NCBI GenBank assembly: GCA_032622095.1
Contig: CP136065.1
Coordinates: 205,884,151 to 205,948,150 of the forward strand
Reading direction: 5' to 3'
Length of the DNA stretch: 64,000 nt
Origin: Siphonodentalium dalli
Taxonomy: Eukaryota > Mollusca > Scaphopoda > Gadilida > Siphonodentaliidae
The notes beneath the pieces are model-generated. The model was not told the origin of the DNA. It searched no databases and saw only the letters and a list, made by a program, of their open reading frames with translations. The position numbers and the translations under genes are program-made. Shown here piece after piece: positions 33,348 through 43,845 of the stretch; the stretch's first letter is position 1; every line of letters starts with the position of its first letter.

Positions 33348-33665
33348 GGAATAGTGATAACAAGTAAGTCAACTGGAAGAATTTCAATCAGGAAAGTTAT
33401 AGCGGGAACTTCTAAAATGACACTATTTATATGATTGATCAACTGTCATATCAACATAAGCTCATGCTCAAGGTTAAAAGAAATTCAGTCGTAAAATGTA
33501 ATTATGATGGAATAGCGATAACGAATAAGCTAACTGGACGATATCCAATCAGCAAAGTTAGAGTGGGCACTTCCAAAACACACACTACATATATGACTGA
33601 TCAAAAGTAATATAAACATAAGCCCATGATCAGAAATACGGAGAAATTCAGTCGTAAAATTGAAT
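33348..33665. repeat. Tandem duplication of a 161-bp segment
   Basis: Two units start at ggaatagtgataac and ggaatagcgataac and both end with agaaattcagtcgtaaaat. Divergence is noticeable, so the duplication is not recent. Confidence 0.7.
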
Positions 33666-33892
33666 AATGATATCTGAAACTTCAGATGTATAGGACATGC
33701 ACGTGGTGTGCGTTCTCGTCCTCGGCCAACAAAGAGCGCTCCGTCACAATTTATTTGGACGTCTGGAAGGTTACACTGTCTCCACATAGGGTTAATTTCA
33801 CCGAGTGGAATATTCCAGGATAAATAACATTAGATTGGACAGTTTTATGTACATATATAAATAAGATACTAAATAAATAAATAATAGTGACA

Positions 33893-34345
33893 TTAAACAT
33901 TAAAGTCACATGGCGGTTTGGGCTCCAAAATACACTTCATATTATTCCCTTTTGAAATGTTCTGAGTATCGAAATAGGTCGATAAATATCTGAACTACCT
34001 CTCTACGAGCATTATGTAATCCAAAAAAGACGCATTGACGTTATGAAAAATACAACTGTGAACACGGTGATTGGGTCCCAAACAAAAAACAGCCATTTGC
34101 GCGAGATGGTACAGACAAGAGCGTTCCGTGGTTGTCTATTCCTGATATGGTAGCAATAAAGAGCGTTTATCTGACTTCTGGCGAATTGTTTAAAATTGCT
34201 GAAAAATGGCTGTGACCTTGACAAGTGTTTTTTCAGAGCATATGAAGACGGTATATCAATAGATCGTTTATTTATCGACCTATCTTATCCGTCTCTCCAA
34301 ATTACGTAGAAAAAACATGGAGTTTCGAATGAGTCATGTCCGTAT
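33893..34345 (+). repeat. Dispersed repeat R, copy 1
   Basis: About 440 bp matching 50055-50445. Shared blocks: acatggcggtttg, gtatcgaaataggtcgataa, taaagagcgttt, gacttctggcga and gtttatttatcgacct. The blocks ggtcgataaatatctgaac and gttcgtttatttatcgacc form an internal inverted repeat, which suggests a foldback-type element. Further copies lie at 38528-38655 (minus) and 51590-52110 (diverged). Confidence 0.7.
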
Positions 34346-36000
34346 CCGACGTCCTTCCGGTCACCGAATCGCCATTTAGACAACGATTGAGCCACACAAT
34401 TATCTGGCATTGTAAACAGAAGACTTTGTTACTGATACCAGGTCACAACCGATGTCTCATTAGATTCTAACCTTCATCTGGCATTCTGTAATTATTAACG
34501 GCCGATGAGGGTTGGCTTATGGTGGTTATTCGTCGGAAATAATCCGTAGGTCCGCAAATTCAACCTTCAGATGCACAAACGTTGAACTTATCAACGTCCA
34601 CAATTTAGAGTGCGTTGACGTGGGTGGTGTTGTGACTGGGGATAGAGTGTACTGAATACGACGGACTTGTTACGTACAAACTTTTAGCATGGGAATGCTA
34701 GTTGGACGCTGGGGTCTGTTGATTCTACTGATTTTTTGTGGAGCCTACAGCGATTTACGAGGAATGCTGTCGGTATTATACCATTGTTGGACGTATTTTC
34801 TACGCAATAATAAATGTATTATAGACGTGGTTGGTCGACCTACACCTCGACGCGACAGGAGCACAAAGATTGATAGCATTTGCCCGTGTATTCCTACAAA
34901 ACATGGAGAATTACAGACCAACATAATAGCTACCACTACAAAAGCTTTCTACGTAACATCGCCAGAAACTCATCTATCAAAGATGGCAAACAACCACTTA
35001 GACAGAGTAAAGATAAAATCTGTCGATTTGATCGCCATGTCGATATATTCGCAATTACATTGTCGTTTGGGTTCCAGATCAATTCCAGCGAAGTGATTTT
35101 CTCGAGGTGTTCATATGCATTCGTTTGCATTTTAATACAAGGTGTCATAACCTGCTTTATGTTTGCCGACTCCGATTTGTTACAGATCATTGACGCTATT
35201 GCGATCTCTGTCCTGGGAAATCCAGAGGGTTTGCAAGTGATTTTCCACTATTAAATTCCTCAGTGGTTCGCTGTGTAAGCGTGCTGCCTGAACATATAAT
35301 ACAATACAATACACTGTAGGTATCCAACAAATAATACTTGGTCACTTTCAATACATTTGGAGAACAGTGGTTAATATTCGATGCAAAGGAACTAAAATTG
35401 CTTTAAACAATTTTCTTGGTAATAAAAACAAAAGAAAACTTTACTTGTAAAACGTTCCAAAATTATTATACAAAATTCCGTAATGAGATTAACTGTGGCA
35501 CCATGTTCAGCAAATATGTTTTTTGTGTGATACATACACTCTATTCACATAGAGAATGTCTTATAATTATAAACAAAGGGAATGTTGAATTTTTGATTTA
35601 TCAGGCGTTAACGCAGATTGCTATAATGGTTTTGTGCTGTCAAGAAAATAATGTAGAGCGAGTTGAGCGCATCCATTTTTGATGGAAATAAGTTGACGAG
35701 AAAATAGGAAGTGCTCCGTATCTGATCATAATCAATAGAGTTATATTTCTTGCGAAAAAACAGTTCTCAACATGCGGAATCTAATCAATTGAGGCTTATG
35801 CTACAGCTGTAGTTATGAATTATATTTATCACGTTTTTCTTGGTAGTAATGTTTTTAAAAATTTGGATGTTTTTCCTTGGGGCCTCCACTAGAGATATTC
35901 CGCATGTAAACTCTGTCCCACTGTATTTTTTCAAATGATATCTTTTGTACGTTTGGATTATTGAAATCTGCTGTTGAATGAGACTTTGATTAAAATGACC
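34346..36000. other. Stretch with only doubtful frames
   Basis: Apart from the frame at 34689-35096 described separately, no motif was recognised. The plus-strand frame 34880-35254 overlaps it and ends in hydrophobic residues. The frame at 35416-35682 has no recognised features. Confidence 0.3.
34689..35096 (+). CDS. Hypothetical 135-codon ORF with a signal-peptide-like start
   Basis: I do not recognise this frame. It starts MGMLVGRWGLLILLIFCGAY, a hydrophobic stretch with the shape of a secretion signal, followed by a mixed region with two Cys-containing segments (SICPCIP near residue 64). The next frame (34880-35254) overlaps it and a minus-strand frame covers its first half. No splice sites, promoter or neighbours support it. 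It could be an exon, a relic or chance. Confidence 0.2.
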   Translation: MGMLVGRWGLLILLIFCGAYSDLRGMLSVLYHCWTYFLRNNKCIIDVVGRPTPRRDRSTKIDSICPCIPTKHGELQTNIIATTTKAFYVTSPETHLSKMANNHLDRVKIKSVDLIAMSIYSQLHCRLGSRSIPAK

Positions 36001-36019
36001 GCTTGGTGATGATGGCGGC

Positions 36020-36290
36020 TATCTGACCGAATTTATAAAGATGCAGCGGAGGTCCAGCCAATCAAATCGGTTGGTGATGCGAACGGTGATCACGTGTATG
36101 TATCCCCGTCGAGGTTGTCAGGCAGCAAGTACTCTGGGGTTCAGCAATTCCTACCTTTTTGGCTCGTTTGCGATTTCGTTCAGATTCGATTTTGTTCGAG
36201 AAACGTCTCTATTCTGATTATTTAGAAAATGTTCAAAATTGTATGCTAGCAGAAATTTACGGAAATGGTTGAAAGGTGAGTTTTTCAATA
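36020..36290 (+). promoter_or_regulatory. Candidate promoter and untranslated first exon
   Basis: Within 250 bp there are a CCAAT element (agccaatcaa, 36057-36066), an E-box in gatcacgtgtatg (about 36090) and, downstream, a strong 5' splice-site match gaaag/gtgag at 36275/36276. This order fits a short non-coding first exon, but each element is common by chance and no matching downstream exon was found. Confidence 0.2.
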
Positions 36291-36456
36291 TTTTGTCCGA
36301 TGAGTAAATCCTTTATAGGGTTTGGGCTGTTGTGTTATATCTCAGTTCCACCTCGCAACTTGCGCAATATATATTATATGCTATGCTTTAATTGTCAAAG
36401 CTGCAAATTAATGCAGAACATGGATATATACATATATACAATGGGGTAACTTACAT

Positions 36457-36640
36457 CATCGTCATCATCATCATCGACGTTCCCATCGTCATCATCGTCC
36501 TCGACATTGTCATCATCATCAGTTTCATCATCATCACCATCCTCATCATCCTCATCATCATTGTCCATCATCATCACCATCGTCAGCATTATAATCACCG
36601 TCGTCATCATCATCGTCATCATTATCATCGTCGCTAATCA
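36457..36640. repeat. (ATC/GTC)n imperfect trinucleotide tract
   Basis: About 180 bp of catcatcatcgtc-type repeats. The frames over it (Ser-, Asp- or Ile-rich depending on frame and strand) are repeat artefacts. Only 3 bp separate it from the end of the LINE frame that terminates at 36644. Confidence 0.9.
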
Positions 36641-36643
36641 TCT

Positions 36644-37200
36644 TCATATTGACATCTTAGTGATTGTCGTCCTGGCAACGTTTATAACGTCATCATCAAT
36701 ATCGTCGTAATTTGTTTTCTCATTTTGTAGATTAGGTACATAAGACACTGCACATGCATAATGACAGCATGTGCACATATGATTAATCGAATCATGTTTT
36801 GTCATCTCTTTTTTTTCGTGAATCTTCATACACGCCTTGACAAATATCGCTAAACTTTTCTGAATTGCTGGGTTTTGGCTACCGAGTAGAATATAAAATC
36901 GTGCTCTAGATGGCTCTCGCCGAAAGGTAGCCGGAATATATTTTATTCTTAAATCCAGGTATTTTGGACAAATCATCACAACGTGGTACTCATCTTCAAT
37001 GTGGGTCATGCATTTTTGACAGGCTCGGGATTTTTCTTTATTTTTACTCCACCTTCCAGACTCAGAACGCAGTTTGTGATTACATGTTCTTAGTCGTAAT
37101 AGTTCTTGGGCTAGGTCACGCGGTAGATTTTGCAAATATGATTCATATCCATTATCATTAAGACTCGTGCTTATCTCTATATGGTTTACTGCCTTTATTA
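36644..37200 (-). pseudogene. LINE ORF2 C-terminal domain with zinc-ribbon-like motif
   Basis: The longest open part is 163 codons from Met at 37135, but the same frame stays open upstream to about 37200. It reads LRLRTCNHKLRSESGRW, then RACQKC, IEDEYHVVMICPKYLDLRIK and later FYILLGSQNPAIQKSLAIFV. That is the cysteine-containing tail (Rt.nH.L..E.GRW ... C..C ... EDE.H....CP.Y..LR) seen at the end of LINE proteins in marine invertebrates. The final 40 residues run into the (ATC)n tract and are probably not original. The RT core is missing. A second, different member of the group is at 53300-53650. Confidence 0.75.
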
Positions 37201-37797
37201 AAAATAATTCAAGCTATTCATGTTGATATCTCAAGCATAATGCTATACATGTATGTTCTACAAAAGGACGGATCAACTAAACGACGTTTCCATAGATTAT
37301 TCTGACTCCGTGAGTTTCACAACGAACTCTCTAAAAACGTGTCCGACTCGTTACTGATTTAAAGACTCAGATCGGATTCGTTATCGGTCCATGAGCCATG
37401 GATCTGCATTGATCACGACACTTTCGTTTTGTTATAAATGTGCGTAGTACGTTCATATGAGCTTTGTATGAGGTTCAGTTGGGTATATAATCGTGATGTT
37501 CCCTCTTCTGCCTGATTGTATTTCCAATTGTACAAACAATCGACATCGTAACCATGGCTACGTCACTTCCCTTCGGTCTGGGGTGGACACAAAGTGCATG
37601 GAGAAGTACATGTATACAGGATGAGTTCATCTATACCTCTGGTGCTTCTTTATCGATACATCTACCTCTGGTGCTTCTTTATCGATACATAGTTGTCTAT
37701 ATCCATCCCTGAAGCCAATCTACGAACAAAACTTTCTTACAGGCGGCATATTGCATTGGTGTGTTCAATGTTCTTTGCGTAACCTTTGTAACTGGAC
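37201..37797. other. Stretch without a recognised gene, with one short tandem duplication
   Basis: A 31-bp direct duplication (ctctggtgcttctttatcga twice) lies at about 37629-37690. Nothing else was recognised. Confidence 0.5.
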
Positions 37798-38527
37798 AGC
37801 CTGTTCTCCCAAAAACCCGCACATTATCTGCTTATAATAGAACGTGTTATCCTTCATCCCATTTTCCACTCTTCTGATTGGCTGACGGTGCGTCACATGA
37901 CGGGCCGCAAATCACTCAATACCCTCGAGGGTAACATTTCGACAGTTGTTGATCGCTCAGCTATTACCAGTAAACAGAACTACGAAGAACTGAACGTGTA
38001 GTCCATCACAGCTCCCTAATAATTGCTTTGCTCCTCTTTCCGTGAACCGATTCACACTATACGACCAGCAAACTGACCGGACAATAGCTGCGCAAATGAT
38101 GGGTGTGTTTATTGATCAAAATTGTGAATGTTTTGTTTTCTTAAAAGCGGGGATTTCAACATAATATTATTCTTCGAACTGGATTAAAGAATATACGCGC
38201 GCACTTAGGTCTGCCAATGAGGATGTCCATGTGTACTCCTTTGTCAGATAACAAAACAGTTGTCACCCTTGTTTTCGTGAGACACGGGGATTTGTCGCCG
38301 CTCTCGATCTGGAATAACATTCCAGGTCTCGAGTGGGCGACAAATCCCCGTGTCTCACTCAATCGAGGGCGACAACTGTATATTGTTTAATGTAGATAAT
38401 CTGCTTAGAATCGCCTCATTTTGAGTCGATAATGTGCTGAAAATTGAGCGTTTTAGTCACATTTTGAACACATAATGAGGCGATTCTGAGCAGATTATGT
38501 GCGGACAGTAACACAAATAAGCCAACT
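37798..38527. mobile_element. MITE M1 copy split by a later insertion
   Basis: The left part (37798-about 37848, cagcctgttctcc to agaacgtg) and the right part (38389-38527, gtagataatctgcttagaat to agccaactc) are M1. The 540 bp between them are foreign and include the hairpin at 38251-38388. The right part shows the M1 internal inverted repeat well. Confidence 0.7.
38251..38388. mobile_element. GC-rich hairpin element inside M1
   Basis: Arms of about 55 bp pair from acagttgtcaccctt and gtgagacacggggatttgtc to gacaaatccccgtgtctcac and gggcgacaactgt, with a loop around ggaataacattcc. The match is high in the core, so it is fairly young. A related piece, ccctcgagggtaac followed by gacagttgttg, occurs at 37922-37950. 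Confidence 0.7.
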
Positions 38528-38655
38528 CTCTTTAGACGGACATGGCTCATTCGGCCATCTATTTTGTTCTCTACGTAAATTGAAGCGACGGATACGATAG
38601 GTCGATAAATAAACGAACTTTTGATATATCGGCTTCGTATGCTCTGAAAAACAGA
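38528..38655 (-). repeat. Dispersed repeat R, inverted partial copy
   Basis: On the minus strand it reads tttttcagagcatacgaagc, cgatatatc, gttcgtttatttatcgacct and gaatgagccatgtccgtc, matching 34220-34345 and 50325-50440. It abuts the right end of M1. Confidence 0.7.
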
Positions 38656-38659
38656 CACC

Positions 38660-39600
38660 TCAGTTCCTCGCAGCTAGGAAATCAAAAGATGTGATACTTC
38701 GGGACTGTTTTACATAGTAAACTGGACTATAAATACTGTGGAAATTAAAATTCATGATTTAGAAACAGGTGACATGTATTTGAGCACAACACAGTTCTAA
38801 ATGTAATTGAAATTGATCTGGAGATGAATCATTAAGAACATTACAAAAACTTAAAATTGTTATCTAGTGCTCTCATTGGTTTGTCATGCCTCCCGCGCAG
38901 CTATTCGTTAACATGTTCACACAACTGTGTTGTTCTGTATTTATTGCACACTCTGATAGTCGGGTAATAAAATATAAGTAAAAAAGTTATCATTTAGTTT
39001 AAAACCTGTGTTTTATGTAGACTATACCTCATAATTTAGTGAAGAAATATTATATTAAAGCTGACGTCTCCAATAACGTTGACGTAATCGGTTTATGTTG
39101 GACAATGCTATAAAGTTGTTATAAAATGTTGTGTACCGTGTGTGTTTTTTTTGTACAAGTCCAGGTTGTGGTGAAATGACGTTACCCGGAGTCCCGATAA
39201 CTTTGATAAAAGTCCAATTGGACTCGATTAAAGTCCAGTATGGCTTTCGGGACTCCTGTGACGTCAGGTAATATATTCTTGTAATTTTCGGAGTCGAGTA
39301 TTACTTCCCCCGAATTATCATGTGACGGCTTTGCCCAATCAGAAATAGAGTTAGTAACGGAATGGATAATAACATTTTTATTGAAAGTTTTGAATCTTCT
39401 GTATTATGCTATATTTCTCAAAAATAAACGAATGGGTGTGCAATAAAAAACGCATGCACCGGTAAAGTGCATCTGGCCTTTTAAAAAATCCATGGAAGAT
39501 GTAGTGCAGGGGCGTGTCGTTAAAACGAGTAAACTATAGAACATTAAAGTCAAACATATATAAATTTAAACCGAGTGCGCCTCTATAAAAATCGCTTCGC
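38660..39600. other. Stretch with one short inverted repeat
   Basis: At about 39188-39256 cggagtcccgataa faces tttcgggactcc around the pieces aaagtccaattggactc and aaagtcca. It may be a small foldback element. A cAMP-response-like tgacgtca lies at about 39260. No gene was recognised. Confidence 0.4.
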
Positions 39601-39602
39601 TT

Positions 39603-39662
39603 ATGCATGCATGCATGCATACATACATACATACATACATACATACATACATACATACACAC
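39603..39662. repeat. (GCAT)n/(ACAT)n microsatellite
   Basis: Four gcat units pass into about ten acat units, then cacaca. The open frame across it is an artefact. Confidence 0.9.
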
Positions 39663-39861
39663 ACAATAAGGAAGTTTACTATGTCAGATACATGTACCTC
39701 CTCACTTCAAACGGTCATAAACCACAAACGCCTGAACCGATTCTTAAAATGTCAACGCAAATCGATCGAGTAAAAGCTATATTACATGTATGTCAAGGGG
39801 GAATGTTTGCACCATAAAGGCAATTTAAAATGTGTTTAAATTGTCACAGAACCAAACATGT

Positions 39862-39985
39862 CGGATTCGTTATATCCAGCGTTTAAACTGGCTTAAGCCT
39901 TCATTGACGGTCCAGCCAAAGTCAATACGTGGTCTAAGGGGGCGTTTGTGATCGTTAAGTGACAACACTATTCGGTGAGATAAAT
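39862..39985 (+). mobile_element. TIR element T1, one end
   Basis: It starts cggattcgttatatccagcg, then tttaaactggctta, ggtccagcca and ggggcgtttgtgatcgtt, paralleling 18471-18560. A matching right end for this copy is not clear. The stray cggattcgtcatct at 40199-40212 and the copy at 41629 make the boundaries ambiguous. Confidence 0.6.
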
Positions 39986-41006
39986 ATGCGGTCAAACCAG
40001 AAGCAGGCCGATATGGTTAATGGTACACACTCAACTAACGCGAACGCGCTTATAACACCTACCGCCTGATAATTAACCAATTGTGACACGATAATACCAA
40101 AGCCGACACTCAACCTAGACAAGACCTCAATCGAGATTTGTTACAGCTCCATCTATTGAACAGATTATTTGACGATTGAAAAGCGCAGTCCAGAAAAGAC
40201 GGATTCGTCATCTAAGCATCCATAAAGCCGGTGCAGGCTTATAAATCTCAAACAATGATCGCAATTGACAAAAAAACTTTACAGTTTTGAGCTCTTTTCA
40301 CCTAAAAATGTCCAATACAAATATGCTTTTGTAATTCGTATGCATCATTTGGAGCGATCATGGTCTGTAAGTTAGCCGAATTGTGCCATCGATGAATTCC
40401 TAGCAATTACCAAATGGCACACCCGCGTCGAAGATTGATGCAGCGAAATGTTTTAGGTTTGGTTCGGGCAGCCGTGATTTGTTTACATTTTAAGTAAGTG
40501 TTTGTGTTCTATCTAGAAGTGACCGAGCGCTTCATTGAAAAGCATCGATAGTTGGATGATGCTCCTTCCATGTAGATGACCAATATGTCAGTTTGTTTGG
40601 TTAGGATAGACGTAGCAGAAAACACAACACCAATATGGAACTTGTCACGATTCCGTTACAGATTATAGATAACCGTACTTTTTAAAATGCTGCTCTATAT
40701 AAACTGCTGCTCACTGATTGCTTCAAAGTAACATTAATAAATACTGTATGCAACAGAATATTCCATGTGCACATAGTATATGTACACAACAGGCGCACTA
40801 TCTTATCATCTTCGTCTACATGCATGTGTTAGCTGTCCATAATCACCCGTCATGTCTTCAGTTATGGTAAAATCAGGAATTAACAGCTATATGTTGTTTA
40901 AAAATATAATTACACCCATGTATACTTGTACATAATAGCCGCAATCGAACAAGACATTCACTTATGGACAACGAACGCATAGAATTTCGTGGTCTGTGAA
41001 GTTATA
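39986..41006. other. Stretch without a recognised gene
   Basis: No open frame of note and no tandem array. A T1-like end fragment lies at 40199-40212. Confidence 0.35.
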
Positions 41007-41156
41007 CAGTAATGCCCAAAGTAATTGACCACTTAACCACAGCAGAATTTTGGGTAATTTTTCAGAATTTAGTCGGAAATATGGCTTGTTGCCATTCATC
41101 GGAAAACTCTCGGCGATTTGCTGTGGCTAAGTGGTCAATTACTTTGGGCATTACTG
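41007..41156. mobile_element. Tc1/mariner-type MITE, internally deleted copy
   Basis: Same family as 7684-7896, with CAGTAATGCCCAAAGTAATT ends and TA on both sides. The left arm is nearly full length while about 60 bp of the right arm is missing, so only the outer 30 bp or so can still pair. Confidence 0.9.
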
Positions 41157-41628
41157 TACGCTACAATCGTTGCAATCTCTTCAGTCGCTAAAAGTGGAAT
41201 CCCTCTAACGAGAAAGTTTTAACATCGTATGCAGTCAGTTAGCTCAATTTTATATATTCCACTTTCTCGGTTAGCTATAGATTCTATGCTTCCTAATTAG
41301 TCGACAGCTAATCGTTTATTCTTACAACAATAATGTCCAAATTCAAATTCCTCTTCATCGCGGTTTGATATAAAAAATACACCTAACAATATTCGCTTTT
41401 GAAGTTTTTCCCGGGAACATCAGCTACATTGTAATTTAAAATACGTTTTCGTTATTCTTGGGTTCGGCTATATTAACTATAAAAGGAAGCCATTACGACA
41501 TCGTAGTCCATCCAATATGTTACGGCCCAGCCCAATGGTTTCTTGGTCGTATTCAACTATCTGATCACTTACGATAACTGAGTAGCAGAAGACCGCCTTA
41601 TGCGTCTTGTTACGCAGACTTAGTGGCC
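41157..41628. other. Stretch without a recognised gene
   Basis: Nothing was recognised on either strand apart from AT-rich sequence. Confidence 0.3.
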
Positions 41629-42067
41629 CGATTCGTCATCTCAGGTTTAAACCTGGTCTACGTAAACCTCTAGGTTTAAACCGCCGTGAGTCAGCAAAAT
41701 CCGTGGTTTAAACCTGCGACCGCAGGTCTAAGTGACGCATTCGTCATCTCTGGTTTAAACCTGGTCTAGCCAGACCAGTGGTTTAGCAGTAATGTCTCTG
41801 TATCGCCGAGATAAATAATCGTACTTTCCTAATGCGGACCGCCTAATTTTATTGATTGCGAAAATCAATAATTACGACAGCAACCATATTTTCAATGGAA
41901 ATTTATAAGCGAGAAGCACTCACACCTATAAAGCATATGGGGATAAGTTTTTGTCCATTTCGAATTTTTTTTTGCGTTTTATAAGCTTAAACCGGCAACT
42001 AAACCATCTAATTCGGTGGTCCAGCTAAACCAGCTTTACCGAGGCTAAACTTGAGATGACGAATCCG
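41629..42067. mobile_element. TIR element T1, short copy
   Basis: The left end cgattcgtcatctcaggttt and the right end acttgagatgacgaatccg are inverted. The first 250 bp match 19330-19564 in reverse orientation, including gtgacgcattcgtc and ggtttaaacctgg. A second copy of the terminal motif lies inside at about 41732. It is far shorter than the 1.1-kb copy, so the interior was lost or differs. Confidence 0.65.
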
Positions 42068-43279
42068 TCTTTTCTTCATCGCGGTTTAGAATTGTCAACA
42101 ATCAATCAAAGGGTGGAGCTGTAAATTATCTCGAGTGGGGGCGTGTATAAGTGGCGGCTGCCGACTGGTGTTATCATGTCACAGTTGATTCATTCGCCCG
42201 CTAGCTTTGCTCAGATATGGACATGTTCCTTCAATAAGATTTTTACAACTACCTTGCAATTGTGTGTGTTTTTTTTTGTTGGCTTGTGGCAATCACAAAT
42301 ACTGGTGTTTTCTACGAATTCATTTGAATGGTTCAACGTTTTAATTTGGCACCAAAACCATGCTACTCCATGCGAAGATATGCTATACACATAGTTTGCA
42401 ATCCTAATACGAGTCAAATTTGATAACATATTTTGATGTAGATCATATCACAAAGCTCTACTCTGGCTCCGCCCATAAATTCCTATAATATTCCACCGTT
42501 CAAACCCTGGGAACTTTTTGATATTCTGCACGACGGAAAATTTATTATATTGAAAAAAAGCAACGCATGCAATATGGTTGCCCACTTCAAACAGTTCAGA
42601 TTCCGCTTCTGGTGTGCACTCATAGGCAAATTGCTTTTACTTGCCTGACCTCTTGGTCCAGTATTGACCCGATTATGGAGACTTTATTCAGCGTCAGAGT
42701 GGCCTGTGGCCCCTTCGTGCGAAGGGAGCCGGCGTCAAATTTACGCACTTTTGATCATTTGAACATTTTAATTATTTAATTAATATTTAATTCAATTTAA
42801 AACAAAAAGTTATTAATATATATTTTATATATTGTTTCTTGTTAGATACAACACCTTACTCTTATTTTCAAATCAGTTCAAGTGTAGACCAGTTGCGAAC
42901 AGACAAACGGACATACAGATATACAGCTCCTATACCCTTTAATATATACAGATATAAATGCAAATACACCAAAGTTTGTCTTTGCGGGTAAAGCATCGTG
43001 TAGAAAATCTATCACAAACAAAGTGATAAACAGCGCGCGAAACTCGTGCTGATAGACATGCCCTTTGTCAGATGATTTAAACCCACAAAGAGATCGGATT
43101 AATGGTCCAGGAGCGATACTCATTTCTCAATGAATAAATCCATTGAGCGTGCACGTGTTCGCGATCATTTATGACATGCCAATAACCATTATATCGGCTT
43201 GTCTTTTTGTCCGATTGGTAAGAGGGTAGTTGACTGCTTGCTCTTATCACCGACTTGAGTTGTCAATTAGCTGGAAACT
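42068..43279. other. Stretch without a recognised gene
   Basis: Frames at 42143-42394 and 42878-43123 show no motif. A very AT-rich segment covers 42770-42840. Confidence 0.3.
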
Positions 43280-43380
43280 GAACGACAAAAAAGCCCACTT
43301 AGACCCGGTTTGGCTGGACCGCCAATGTAGGTTTAAACCAGGTTTAAACTCGGAGGTTTAAACCTGAGATGACGAATCCG
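43280..43380 (-). mobile_element. TIR element T1, one end
   Basis: It reads ggtttggctggacc, gtttaaaccaggtttaaact and ggtttaaacctgagatgacg followed by aatccg. Taken as reverse complement it parallels 18471-18560 closely. The other end of this copy was not identified. Confidence 0.65.
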
Positions 43381-43381
43381 G

Positions 43382-43810
43382 CCACTGTGTTCATAAGATT
43401 ATTTATGTCCAAGGTAGGGTCAAGATGGTTCGAGTTCAGGTCGCCTGTTATAATGACTGGTGCATTGTAAGATGAGTGAACGTTTGCCATTATATTAATT
43501 ATAACTGGAGAACTGTTGTGATTTATATATATGTGAGGGCCATGCAATGCTGTCCGTAAGCCATTTTCGAATTGATTTGTATCCATAAAACACTTTTATC
43601 AAATCGTAATTGCCCCATACGTATGTATACACGATATTATCTGATATATATGTACACATATATAATTCCCCCGTGGCTGCTTCAATCTTTTCTCATAGGT
43701 CCATAGCAGTTGGGCATTCGGATTAGATCAGAATTATAAGAGAGATCTAAGTAGGCTTCTGTAAAACAAATAAGGTCCTCTTCTTTGATAGAATTTAAAA
43801 TTTTACATTC
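43382..43810 (-). pseudogene. LINE endonuclease (APE-type) relic
   Basis: On the minus strand, from 43800, frames read EEDLICFTEAYLDLSYNSDL, then GGIIYVYISDNIVYTY, and finally PVIITGDLNSNHLDPTLDI (ending near 43420). They match, in order, the conserved blocks of the apurinic-like endonuclease that nicks target DNA for LINEs (iTEtwL..., GG...y..., ...GD.N.d). At least one in-frame stop and one frameshift separate them. No reverse transcriptase follows. The relic ends where the T1 end begins, so T1 insertion may have cut it. Confidence 0.7.
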
Positions 43811-43845
43811 ACGTTAAAAATAGTGGGAGTGTTTCCACTTGTTAG

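Noticed and set aside
36395-36710. Asp-, His-, Ser- and Ile-rich proteins
   Set aside because: All are translations of the imperfect (ATC)n tract in different frames.
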